Positions 1 through 10,121 of a stretch of 64,000 bases of DNA are shown here, one piece after another (the stretch's first letter is position 1; each line of letters starts with the position of its first letter). The DNA comes from Euptelea pleiosperma (lineage: Eukaryota; Streptophyta; Magnoliopsida; Ranunculales; Eupteleaceae), in assembly GCA_035048495.1 (NCBI GenBank), contig CM068541.1, positions 3,479,929-3,543,928 of the forward strand, read 5' to 3'. Both the position numbers and the translations under genes were made by a program. The notes beneath the pieces are model-generated. The model was given only the letters and a program-made list of their open reading frames with translations, did no database searches and was not told where the DNA came from.

Positions 1-32
1 GTGACATTAGCTAAGGGGATATATCAGTTTAG

Positions 33-185
33 GCTCAGGCTCCGAGGAACCCCTTTTTGTGAACCCTCTCGAGAGTCGTGTGCTCGGCCATGGATTCTGA
101 AAATCCAATGGTGGTTGATACTTGATAACACTCGCGGTTGGATTCTCGGAATCCACGGTCGAGCACACGACTGACCCCTCTCCAT
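33..185. repeat. Foldback (hairpin) MITE-like element, copy 1
   Basis: Two arms of about 42 nt, near 72-113 and 130-171, are near-perfect inverted copies; both contain GTGTGCTCG followed by a GGATTC block. The left flank carries GGCTCAGGCTCCGAGG, which also borders a second copy at 1668-1870. No clear target duplication was seen. Non-coding mobile-element remnant. Confidence 0.55.
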
Positions 186-1667
186 TGATGTTTATTGTTT
201 TGGCCTAATTTAAGACAGAAAATTCCAAGTGAGGAACATGAGGTTTACTTATTTAAAACAAAACAATTGTTTTCACAAAAAAAAAAAAAAAAATCTTAGA
301 AGTCAAGGAGTATCTCCATTTAAATTTAAGCTGGTAGCCCAAAACTGCTTTTAGTGATAGATTTGTGATTCAATGATTCAAATAGTCCAACTCCAAACAC
401 AAACTAAAAAGGAGATTTTTTGAAATCCAGTTTTGTTTAAGTTTTTAATGTATTTGAATATTTTCTTGTTTCGTTTTGAGCTTTGACCAAAGTAAACCAG
501 AGTTGACTTTTAATCGAATGTGTTACAGTGGGACAATTTTATTGTGGTGATCTCATAGTTGTATAGACAGAATTTTGGAAGTGGATTTTCAAGAAAATAT
601 TTTTTTTATAAAAAGGAAAACTATAATAAACCCTAACATATGATAATATAACTTGTTTTGACACCTATCCTACAGAACTATTGCGTTAGTCATGCTTTTT
701 TGTAAGGAAAAAATATCCATTTCTTCAACCTTAGATCACAAGAACATGTTGTTTTGATCAGTACTCTTAACCCCAAATCAATTGTTTGATGTGGTCGTCC
801 AACCACGAAACCCTAGTAGGTTGGTTGGCAATCACTGACGACCAACCTACTAGAGTCTCGTGGCTTTATGATCACCATTTTGACAAGCAATTTAAAAACC
901 TAATAAAAAGAGAGGAATTTTTAAAACGACTCATTTGGTTTATTTTTCCTTTTGAAACCGTTCTTATTTCTTTCAAATCTCCTTTCTTCATATTTATAAC
1001 TTCTTATAAATCTCCTTAAAATCTGATAATTTGTCATTTGCACCATCACCCAACTCAGTTTTTTTTATTACATATTATGTTTCTAAAAAGACAAAAGTTT
1101 GGGGTCAACGAAAGTCATAGACAATGGACCCACCGCAACCATTTGATTTGGGGTTGAGTTTCGTCCCAAACTCACATTTTCTTATAAATCTAAAGTTGAA
1201 TAAAGGGATATTTTCCTCCATAAAAAAACAAAAATGTTAGTCAATTGGGGTCAACAATAGTCATAGACAGTGGACCAAGTCATGGGTTGACAACCCATGT
1301 TTTAAATATAAAATAAATTTGAGATAGGGGTTATCATGGGTACTTGTCGAGTGTATAGGTGAGATGAGTCACTAAAACAAGTGACCAAAGTGGACTCCTT
1401 TTTGAAATATTCTCCTGTCAAATTATGTAGGTTGCTCTCATGAATTAATCTTCAGTGGTCTTCAATCTCGAGATCTATCCATCTATCCATATTCCTACCT
1501 TGCTCGGTATCTATGATGCTATTCAAATGTCGCCAGAGCAAAGGTACTCGCTCATATATGCTTTGACAAATCCACAAGAGTTAGCAGAGCCCCAACTCCC
1601 CCACCGCGTTTGATTGGACGAAATCACCTAACTATGTTGTGTGTTTTGTTTCCCTTTCTCTCATAAA
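186..1667. other. AT-rich intergenic stretch with no gene recognised
   Basis: No coding sequence with family similarity is seen. It holds the short hairpin at 791-880 (listed separately) and, around 1090-1310, two related stretches reading GGGTCAA..GTCATAGACA.TGGACC, which resemble the arms of the foldback at 54150-54820. The rest is unassigned AT-rich sequence. Confidence 0.5.
791..880. repeat. Short hairpin, MIR-like or mini-foldback
   Basis: The arms 804-825 and 841-862 pair over 22 nt with only two A/G differences (wobble-tolerant), around a loop of about 15 nt. Weaker pairing continues outward to about 791 and 880. The size and shape suit a plant miRNA precursor or a very small foldback transposon; the sequence does not decide between them. 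Confidence 0.45.
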
Positions 1668-1870
1668 AAGGCTCAAGCTCCGAGGACCCTTTTTTTTACC
1701 CCTCTAGGTGTTTATGTGCTCGACTGTGAATTTCACGAATCCAATGGTGGTTGTCAGTGCCCCAAAAGTGAAAAAGTGATGCCAGCTCGACGCTAACAAC
1801 CACAGTTGGATGGCTGAGCACACAAACATGAGAGGGGTCAGAAAAAAGGGACCCCCCTGAGCCCGACCAA
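1668..1870. repeat. Foldback MITE-like element, copy 2
   Basis: Same family as the element at 33-185. It is bounded by GGCTCAAGCTCCGAGGACCC on the left and an inverted GGGACCCCCCTGAGCCC on the right. The inner arms carry TGTGCTCGACTGTG and its inverted counterpart near 1815-1830. No coding capacity. Confidence 0.55.
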
Positions 1871-1945
1871 TATAAGTTCGTTATAAAAATTTTTAAAATC
1901 TTACAAATACATTTATGGAACTTGTATTTAACTCGTTATTTCTAC

Positions 1946-2298
1946 GAGCAAGACTTGCCTGACCACCCACAATATAAGCCATGTCGAAATTTATTAGAGG
2001 ACACTGACCGTATAGATGTTTGACCAATCTGTAAGTGGACCTACAAACCAAAAATCAGCCTGATCAGTGATTTCAAAACCATTGGATCTTTATACGGAAA
2101 TAATGGTAAATAATGCTCAAATTCCTATGGCTAAGATCAACGAACCAAAATGACTTCAACTAACGCTTGGAAATCACTGATCAGGTTGATTTTGGGTTTG
2201 TAGGTCCATCTAGGGATTGGCCAAACATCTATACGGTCAGTGTCCTCTAATAAATTTCCACGTGGCTTATATTGTGGGTGGTCAGGCAAGTCTTGCTC
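1946..2298. mobile_element. Mutator-like foldback MITE with 9-bp target duplication
   Basis: A 353-bp element with long terminal inverted repeats. Both ends read GAGCAAGACTTGCCTGACCA inward and continue through ACCCACAATATAAGCC and a GTGTCCTCTAATAAATTT block. It is flanked by perfect 9-bp direct repeats TATTTCTAC at 1937-1945 and 2299-2307. A 9-bp duplication with long inverted repeats is the signature of the Mutator superfamily. It has no coding capacity, so it would need a transposase in trans. Related copies lie at 14008, 14497, 28581 and 53200. Confidence 0.8.
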
Positions 2299-2330
2299 TA
2301 TTTCTACTAGTGATCAAAGTTGACCGAATA

Positions 2331-2630
2331 ACCACCAAGGTGGTAGCTCAGTTGGTACGAGCTAGTATTCCAGGGCTCCAAGGTCAGGAGTTCGAGTCGT
2401 GGACATAAGTTGAAACCACTTGTGGAAGTAAAGCCTGACATTGGGGCTTGTGGATGGGCTTTGGACTTGCTGGATACTTTGGTGGGGCTGTGGTGACGGG
2501 CTCACCCTTCGGGCAGTAGCTATGGCTCAAACCGGACATTCTGCAGCGAGGGATAGCTCTTATGGTCACGCCCAGGGAGGGTTGCTACGCTGGTCGCCCC
2601 CTCCCCCCCTTTCCAATACCAAAAAAAAAA
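2331..2630 (+). mobile_element. tRNA-derived SINE with poly-A tail
   Basis: The head has an RNA polymerase III A box (TAGCTCAGTTGG, 2344-2355) and a B box-like GAGTTCGAGTC (2388-2398) at tRNA spacing. A unique body follows, then a poly-A run ending near 2630. The unit is flanked by 15-bp direct repeats AAAGTTGACCGAATA at 2316-2330 and 2631-2645. This is the layout of an intact SINE retroposed by LINE machinery. It lies about 220 bp upstream of the Ole e 1-like start codon and just downstream of a MITE, so it could affect that promoter (inference). Confidence 0.85.
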
Positions 2631-2867
2631 AAAGTTGACCGAATAGCTTGTCGATGATTCGGATCGGATTATCGGGGCGACCCGATCCATCGACAGCCGT
2701 GTCGAGTATCGCTGTATCGGCCACCGACATGGACTAAGTGAATAGTAAAAACAGTTGAAATTGAGTCACTGTGGAGGTGGTAAAATTGTAAAAACAGATC
2801 GAAAAATGCGTTCACAAAATCTATTAAGAATCCCACTGTGCGCGTTTCGAGACCTCTAATAGCAGAA

Positions 2868-5785
2868 ATGGAATTGCAGAAGAAAATGGTGATAACTCTC
2901 TACCTCCTAATCTTCCTGTCTGGCGTGAGAGCTTGGACTGGTGAAATCCATGGCAGAGTTGTCTGCGATGTTTGTGGGGATTCTTCTATTGGACCTGAAG
3001 ACCATGTTTTGGAAGGTAAAGTTTGAAAAATCCGACCAAATTCATAATTTTTCAACTTATAATGTTTTTTCCCTAAAATTTCTTGATAGGCTTCTGTAAT
3101 CGATTATGGGTTGGTGAAAAAAACATGGGTTTGGAAGAAATTGAAGTTTTGGTTCATTAATCATGGTTTTGAGTTTCTGTGTTTGAGGTGGGAGTAGGCG
3201 GGGTTTGGTTTGATTATGGGGGTGACTAGATTAGTTGATGCTTATTATGTTAATAGATTGATAAATGATTTTGATTTTGATTTTGATGGGTGTGATTAGG
3301 TTTGTAATCTGTATTATTATGGTTTGATTTATGATACTGAATTGGATGATTTGCAGAATTTTATGATTATGGTTAGACTGGTGGACTTGTTAAACTTCGT
3401 TTTTTTTTCCTTTGATGGGTTGTAATTATATCCATGAAGGATGCAGACCCATTTTCTGTTTCTTCATCTGGGCATGCTTTTTCAGGTTTATGCTGTTTGC
3501 AATTTGGATAATCATAGTTTTATAGTTTGAGATTTTTCTTTCAAATTATGCTGATTCTGATTTGATGATGAAGTTACAGACTGTTCGACCATGGTGTCTG
3601 TTTGGTTCAGTATGAACCATGGAGTTTTCATGTCTTTGATTTGGTGTAGATCGTGGAGTAAATCCGTCATTTAGGAAGACTACAGCTATTTGATTTAATT
3701 TTATCTGAAGTGTGCAATTCTTCTTTTTAGATTTATTTGATGAGAGTTTTGGTTGTCCTGCCTCTACAAAGGAAGATCGATGAGCATCCTTGGAATATTT
3801 TCAATCCCCATACTACAATACATTTTGTTGGTGTCAAGATAACTTGTATAATGTCTTCTTCAATCGAGAACATGTGGTGGAGTGGGAGAGAGAGGGAAGT
3901 TCTAGCTGAACACCAGATGAGCTTCTTTTTCCATATGTGGTAGGCAGAAAAGGGTGTACAGGGGATCATGTGTGTTTTACTTAGAGAAGGTTAGTTGGCT
4001 GCCCAACATTCTAGAGAGAATTATGTTCATATAAATATCAGACGCACTATCTCCAAATAATGATTGGAAACTGAGATCTCCATCTCTTATATACTATTAA
4101 TGCCTTTAGAGTCTGAGGCCATCTATGTTTAATGGATTTGATTCTCAGTCTAGGTTGGTATGCCTTAGCCTTCCAGGTTCTCATTCTCATCTCATTAGGT
4201 GTTATCGGCAGGTCTGGTTGTTATCAGCCGGAACTCAATTACGCGAAACTCTCATTTGTGGAGGTTCAGTATGAAAATCCATTGTTCCTATCCTATCTAT
4301 CCGGCGCTCATAAGCTTTTCTTTTCTGTGGGTGGTTCTGAAACGACAAATTTAGATAATTAGCATGGGTTCGTGGTTGTTCTGAAGGAGGTGAACCCTAA
4401 TTGTACTTTGATTTGTGATAAACTACTTTCATGCTTACTAGATCAGGAACAAGTGACTTGGGGACAAGTGCCAATGTCATATATGAAGTTATAGAAAAGG
4501 ATGTATTAAAAAATGGGACATGCAATTTTTGGCTTCTTAGGGACTGGTATCTCTTCCTCCCTGGCCATGTTTTTGAGGTTGCAATGTTAATAGCACGGTG
4601 ATCAGATTGCTCATATGTGAGCTGGAGTATCTTCGTAGGCTCCAGCTGCTTACCCTGATACTTCAAAATGGGAGTTTTATATATGTCGAATACAACAAAT
4701 CAGGATTCATGTGGCCGACCCACAATAGTTGAGATAAAGCTCTGATGATGATGTTGATTGTCTGTATCGTATGCTAAAATTTTAGGTGTAAATGACATGT
4801 CCATGCCTTATTGAGGGTATGTCCTTGCTGTATCTTGTCCGTCAGAATTGGGTGTTTGGTGCACTTGCTTTAGAATGGAATTGAAAAGATGAGTACAAAT
4901 AGAATGAGTTTCAAGGTTCCTAGGTGCACTTCCGGCCAAGTAACTTGAACCAGTATGTGCTAGCTTCCTTCCAATGTTGCTAGGAATGTCGGAGAACCTG
5001 TTGAGAGGATTGATATGTGAATCCCAGTCAGCTACTTTGTCAAAGAATCTGTTAAGCCGAGTGAAATTATTTTTGGCCATAACATAATGACAAACATATT
5101 GCACACCTACAACTGATACAGAACTCCCAGAGAAGTTGTTCATTGGCTTCGTGGGAAAATTTGTTGAGACCTGTTAGGAAACCCACTTCAAATTGCGAAA
5201 GGGTTTGATTGTCTTACTCCCTTAAACCTTTATGTTGGCATCTTTGGGGTTGCATCACGCGGGATATCTTGTTGTTGTTGAGACTGAGGAAAGCTGCATT
5301 CACTCCACATTCATTTGAAATAAGCACGAAGTGGAGGTATGGAATGACAGAATTAAACTACAAATTGGAGTACAATCTACAATCTGTGGGTAATAAACTG
5401 GACCTTGATAGTTATCTGCATGTGTGAACCATCAATAAATCTTTGATGTAGTAGCTTGTTGGTATAGTGTGTGATGAAGGGTGTTCGGTCTTTTGATGCA
5501 GGTGCTGAGGTAGCTGTTCTGTGCATAACGAAATCGGGGGAAGTTCTCAATTATCAGGCATTCACAAATGCAAAGGGGATATACACAGTAGCAGAGACAA
5601 TGCCTGAGAGCGACCGGTGGGATGCATGCTTGGCAAGGCCGATCAGCAGCTTCCATGAGCACTGCACCCATCAGGGTGATGCCCATGCAGGGGTCAAATT
5701 CACTTACAATCGTCCATCGGGTTTCTCTCACACTGTCAAACCTTTCCTCTATCGGCCCACGAATGTTCCGATGTACTGCATTTGA
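2868..5785 (+). CDS. Pollen Ole e 1 / extensin-like secreted protein (2 exons)
   Basis: Exons 2868-3015 and 5502-5785 join in frame to 143 residues; the junction splits a Gly codon (donor G|GTAAAG, acceptor GCAG|GT). The first ATG is at 2868. Residues 1-22 form a hydrophobic signal peptide ending near VRAW. The mature part begins with the family hallmark GRVVCDVCG and has six cysteines (33, 36, 57, 92, 104, 142), expected to form three disulfides as in Ole e 1. The family is secreted to wall or apoplast and often expressed in pollen or growing tissue; its biochemical role is poorly defined. The length matches the short single-domain members. The 2.5-kb intron has no recognised gene. A SINE and a MITE lie directly upstream. 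Confidence 0.88.
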
Positions 5786-6097
5786 ATGTTATGCTTTATA
5801 TATAATGTTGCAGTAGAAATATGTTGTTTATTTTAATTAAAGAAGAAAATGGGGAAGAGATCCAACTATATGTATTAAAAATTTCTCGAATGCATATTTG
5901 CATCCTCTGTTGTCCTTGTCACCAGTGCCGAATTATATTTGTCGTCGCTTGTATGGGACTATAAGGATCCAGACCATCCAATTGGTGAAGCCCATTTTAG
6001 GAGACTGCCCACCTTACATGTTGATCCCATTGGGTGATTGAAACCATCCAATATATGGACAACACTTCTAGATGTTCTGTAACAAAACAATGAGAAA

Positions 6098-6264
6098 TTT
6101 TTTGAAGCAGCGGATTCTTTTAAACTGCGAAGCAGTGGCCAATCACACCGCGCCACAATCCACTGATGCTTGTAAACAAACCCAGAAATGCATTTGAACA
6201 GCGGATTATGGCGAGATGCGATTGGCCACTGCTAGCATAAAAAATCAGCTGCTTCAAAACAATG
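6098..6264. repeat. Foldback MITE-like element
   Basis: Inverted arms: TTTTGAAGCAGC and GCAGTGGCCAATC on the left, and their inverted counterparts GATTGGCCACTGC and GCTGCTTCAAAA on the right, spanning about 167 bp. The target duplication is unclear. No coding potential. Confidence 0.55.
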
Positions 6265-6674
6265 CAGTTACATGAATGATTCAGGGCATCCATTTGAATT
6301 GATTTTTGGCGTAGGAGATTATCTTAGATGAGTCCATTGTTTCAAGGAAGTGGATAGAGAAGGAAGCATGTGCATCATGGTTACCACAAAGCACAATGGA
6401 AACAATTCTCATGGTAGTTCATAAAACTTTAAACCATTACACATCGCAACTCCAATGTAATTCTGTCGATGACCCTTTCGGCAATTTTAGCCCTATTATT
6501 CTTTGAAATAATTGTTGAAACCTCCCTACTATTCGGCTAGAAAGACTACAATTCCCCTAAATTTTTAAATGTCTAGGAAATATATTGTGTTTCCCATTTC
6601 CCAGTTAAGCTAGCGTTTTCCTAGAAACTTGTTCTCATTTTCGTTTTTTGTGTCTTGGAAAATGCCTTGGGAAA

Positions 6675-6698
6675 CCTCTCTCTCTCTCTCTCTCTCTC
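6675..6698. repeat. CT dinucleotide microsatellite
   Basis: About twelve CT units in a row. Other simple repeats: CT at 27433-27449, GA at 27482-27499, CATA near 23555-23577, and CT at 40264-40290 inside a MITE. Confidence 0.8.
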
Positions 6699-8234
6699 AT
6701 ACACACAAGAGGATCTGAACCAAGGAACACATATGTGGAGTGGAAATGGATATGAACCAATGAGAACACAAATGGAGTGGAAATGGAAGGGGATCAACAA
6801 AAAGATTTATGGCTATGATTATTGATGCGGGAGCATTCTACTTAATAGTCCATGGCTACACCGGATCAATTAGTTTTATTTTAATCAAGATTGTTATTTT
6901 TTTTTTTTTATTATTAGAGTTGTAATCAGTTTCAAATACTTATAGAAAGCCATTTCATTTGATTTGAGAGAATGAATGAAGAGATATTTTCTGTTTTGGA
7001 GTAATTCCAATTTTTTGAGTGGGATGTCTAGAAGGGAAGAGCGATTCCTTCAAAACCCGATAGAGGGATTTCATCGAATCTTCTGATCGCATAATGAGGT
7101 TCCATTTGTCCTACATCAATTATCACCCTGATGTATAAAACCAACCTAGTTACTTTAACCATCATACTTACCATTGTTTGCCGATAGGTAATTAAATAAA
7201 TTGACCTTCTATCACATCATCTTGCTACTCATCAAAATATAAATTTTATTTCAAGAATAGGTACCTATAATCTTAGTAGGTTGTATGATCATCTGAGTAG
7301 GCTGGTTTACGGCATAACAAATCTCTTAAGTCGGTCCAATATGATGGAACATGTAGGTATATAAAGGGTTGGGAGTAGAACTCACCAATCAACGAGAAAT
7401 CAGAAAATCAGGCTGATTTGTGGTATGTAGGTCCACCTACTGATGGACCAAACATCCATACGGTCAGTGGTCTCTTAAGAGTGCCACGTGGCTAATACTT
7501 TGGTCCTTCATTGATGATTTATTCAATGCCTATCTGAACGGGATACATGACACACTTAGTGATCACTGTCCGTATTGATGAGCTTGAGCTCCAACGGAGA
7601 CTTATTCCTCTCCATCTGTAGAAAATGCCGATTGCATCAAAGCAAGTATATCATTGAGATTTTGAATGTTCGAACAATTCAATAGACAATCTCTAGAGAT
7701 CGATGGTTTGAACTAAATATTTTGATTTTGCTTCCAAGATCAGATCGTACTCAAATGTTAAGATCCTCTCACCTTATGAATCACAAATCAGTTCTGTAAA
7801 CAGCATAACCATATAAATCGTGGGATAGGGACCTAGGTCATGCTCATTATAGCCTGGGCTGGTTGCCCATGAGATTTTTGATTCGCCAGATTGGACGAAC
7901 ACGACAATCAGATCTATCGCACAGATTTAAATAGATGGAAAATATTGCGCAAATCATCCAAAGAAGAAAGTTTTCTAAGTGGGACCAACAAATCACTCCC
8001 CTGCATTCACAATACATGATGATTAAGTTAATTACGGAACATAGTTACAGTTCATAAGATGGAGACATCTTTTACTACCACCCTTTGGCCAACAATGCAA
8101 ATTGGTTGCTTTGTTTTCTACCATTCAGTCCACTGCACAGGTGATCCTTTACATGTGCAAAGTTTTTACATGGCAAGGATTGGGGTGTCACTTAAGAATG
8201 ATATCCATTGGATTGTTGAAAACATCTTTTCAAA

Positions 8235-9650
8235 GAGAAAGAGTTGCTGTCTGACGCGATATATGTGGACACTAGAGTGCTGCGACCAGTGTTACCGACA
8301 AAATGACAAGATTGTCAACTTCCCAAAATCCTGAAAAGGAAAACAGTAATAGAAACAAAGTTAACATGTTTTTACTTAAAATTTTAGTCTATGCTGGGCT
8401 TTATAACTAAGACATAATAAACCCAAAATTGACTGATGGTCACCTGTGGATTCGAGATGGTTATTCCCATGACAAAAGTCAACAGATCCAACATAGACTG
8501 AAGCGAGTGCTGGAGAACTCCCACGACACAACGATCACAATTAGGAACATGATCCTGGTCAAAAACCATATAAATGATAAGAAAGTGGAGACTTCTAATT
8601 TTATTCCAGAAATACAATTAATACATTTTTTTTATTTAGATAAAACGGGTTAAAGAGAAGTAGGCAATACATAGTAGAGGAAACTAGGGAGAAAAGCGAA
8701 CTCTTGGCGCTTCAGTGTAGCACACTGAACTACTAGAGTCGATACATCTTTGCTTACCCATGAAAAGAAAAAATAAGCAGGTTATATCAACTATAGAAAT
8801 TATTGTACCTGTTTAAGATGAGTTTTACCTGCATTTGTTGCATGACAGATAAGTCAAACATCCACAATCCAAGACGTGATGCTGCCACCCCACCCATCAA
8901 CATCCATGCCGAGATATAGCTGTTTTGTACCCAGACAGAAGCAACACATACCAGCAAAAAGATCCACTGCGCAAGAGCCACACAAACATCAAACCCCTTA
9001 GTAAATTTATACAACTAAGATAGCATCACAAGATGTAATTCAAGAAATAAGGAATCTGGACATCAATGGAAAAAAAGGAACTCCAGTAGGATAACTCACT
9101 TAACAGTTCATCATAAAACATTGAGAACAAGCAAGTATCTCATGGGGGATAACTATACAAGGACATCTATGGTCCCAGAGGACCCAGACAGGTAGGCCCT
9201 ATGAATGATCTACCCACTCCATATCTGCCGCTGTGGATCCCATTCAGGGATTGGACCTCGCACTAAATGGTTTAAAGCCAACCATATTGGATGACCTTAA
9301 CTATCTGCTTTATTGAATCTATTGTGGGTCACGGATCCTTTTCCTATCGATTTGTGACAATCAAAAGAATGTGGCTTAGGTGTGCAGGCTTGTGGATGGT
9401 CCGCTGTCCTTTAGAGTCTACCACAGTGGGACCTTAGATTTCTCCTAAATAATTAAATATGCATTTCCTATGGCATGTTTTGCCTAATATAAGGAAAAAC
9501 AAAAGTAGCGTACTGAATTTATTGTAATAATTTGGCTTGAGAAAAAGTGATAGCTCCAAGGGAACTTTCTTTGACCATGTTTGTACTAGAAATTGATAAT
9601 CCTGTCCGCAAATTTGAAATACGTGATTGCAAGATTGGATACATAAGTTG
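8235..9650 (-). pseudogene. Ferroportin (IREG / solute carrier 40) exon remnants
   Basis: Four pieces in family order on the minus strand. (1) About 9585-9645: PILQSRISNLRTGLS. (2) 8829-8966, a clean 46-codon exon with AG and GT borders, containing WVQNSYISAWMLMGG and RLGLWMFDLSVMQQMQ. (3) 8444-8554, 37 codons, with a DRCVVG..HSLQSMLDLLTFVMG stretch and good splice sites. (4) About 8235-8330: DFGKLTILSF, then LSVTLVAAL, then VHIYRVRQQLFLFEKM, each in a different frame, so at least two frameshifts plus a stop. Ferroportins are about 500-residue iron/cobalt exporters of the plasma membrane or tonoplast (PF06963). The N-terminal two thirds were not found, so this is a truncated, decaying copy. 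Exons 2 and 3 are so clean that loss looks recent. Confidence 0.75.
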
Positions 9651-10121
9651 CTTACCTGTATTAAGGACATGTGTTGAGGTCTCCATAGCAGGCAGAAACT
9701 AAAGAATCCTCATTTCCTGCTTAATGTTGTATTGTAGACAAAATGGGCAGAACAAAAAGACAAAAAAAGTCGATCGATACCAATTGCATCGATGATTTAG
9801 GTGCAAAAGATTGTTGACTGAAAAAGTCAATGAATCCCTGTAAATAGAATATGGAATGCATTATATGTCGATAACATTTTAATCAATCAGTTTTTTCTGT
9901 ATTTATTCATTGAAAGCAGTACTTACTTGGCTGGATTGGGTGCTATCAATACCATAGTTTGATGTTGCTTCGTCCATAAGACCAACTAGACCCTACATAT
10001 TGATTGGTTATGACAACTAAGTAATGCGTTGGATTCAGATTTGCTTTCTTGCATGGTGGATCTCATAATGTTATGATCCCTGCTTGGTCTGCAACACTCG
10101 CTTCATCCATGTTGGCATCAC
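8967..10121. other. Non-coding apart from one ferroportin relic exon
   Basis: Besides the relic at 9585-9645, I see no gene-like sequence. The segment 9940-10120 lies directly downstream of the FRS stop codon and probably includes its 3'UTR. Confidence 0.4.

Larger units (their letters stand above)
5786..8234. other. Intergenic, only repeats recognised
   Basis: It contains a foldback at 6098-6264, a CT microsatellite near 6675-6698 and, at about 7385-7500, half of a MITE with the ATCAGGCTGATTT and CCATACGGTCAGTG blocks common to the Mutator-like foldbacks elsewhere in the window. No gene-like sequence was recognised in the rest. Confidence 0.5.

Noticed and set aside
2332..2404. A functional tRNA gene
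   Set aside because: The A and B boxes are there, but the acceptor and anticodon stems do not pair, and the unit continues into a SINE body with a poly-A tail.
2217..2638. Short frames over the SINE
   Set aside because: The segment is explained by a polymerase III SINE with target duplications.
3733..5427. Several open frames of 60-110 codons inside the Ole e 1-like intron
   Set aside because: They overlap on both strands, have no family resemblance and lie between two exons that join in frame.
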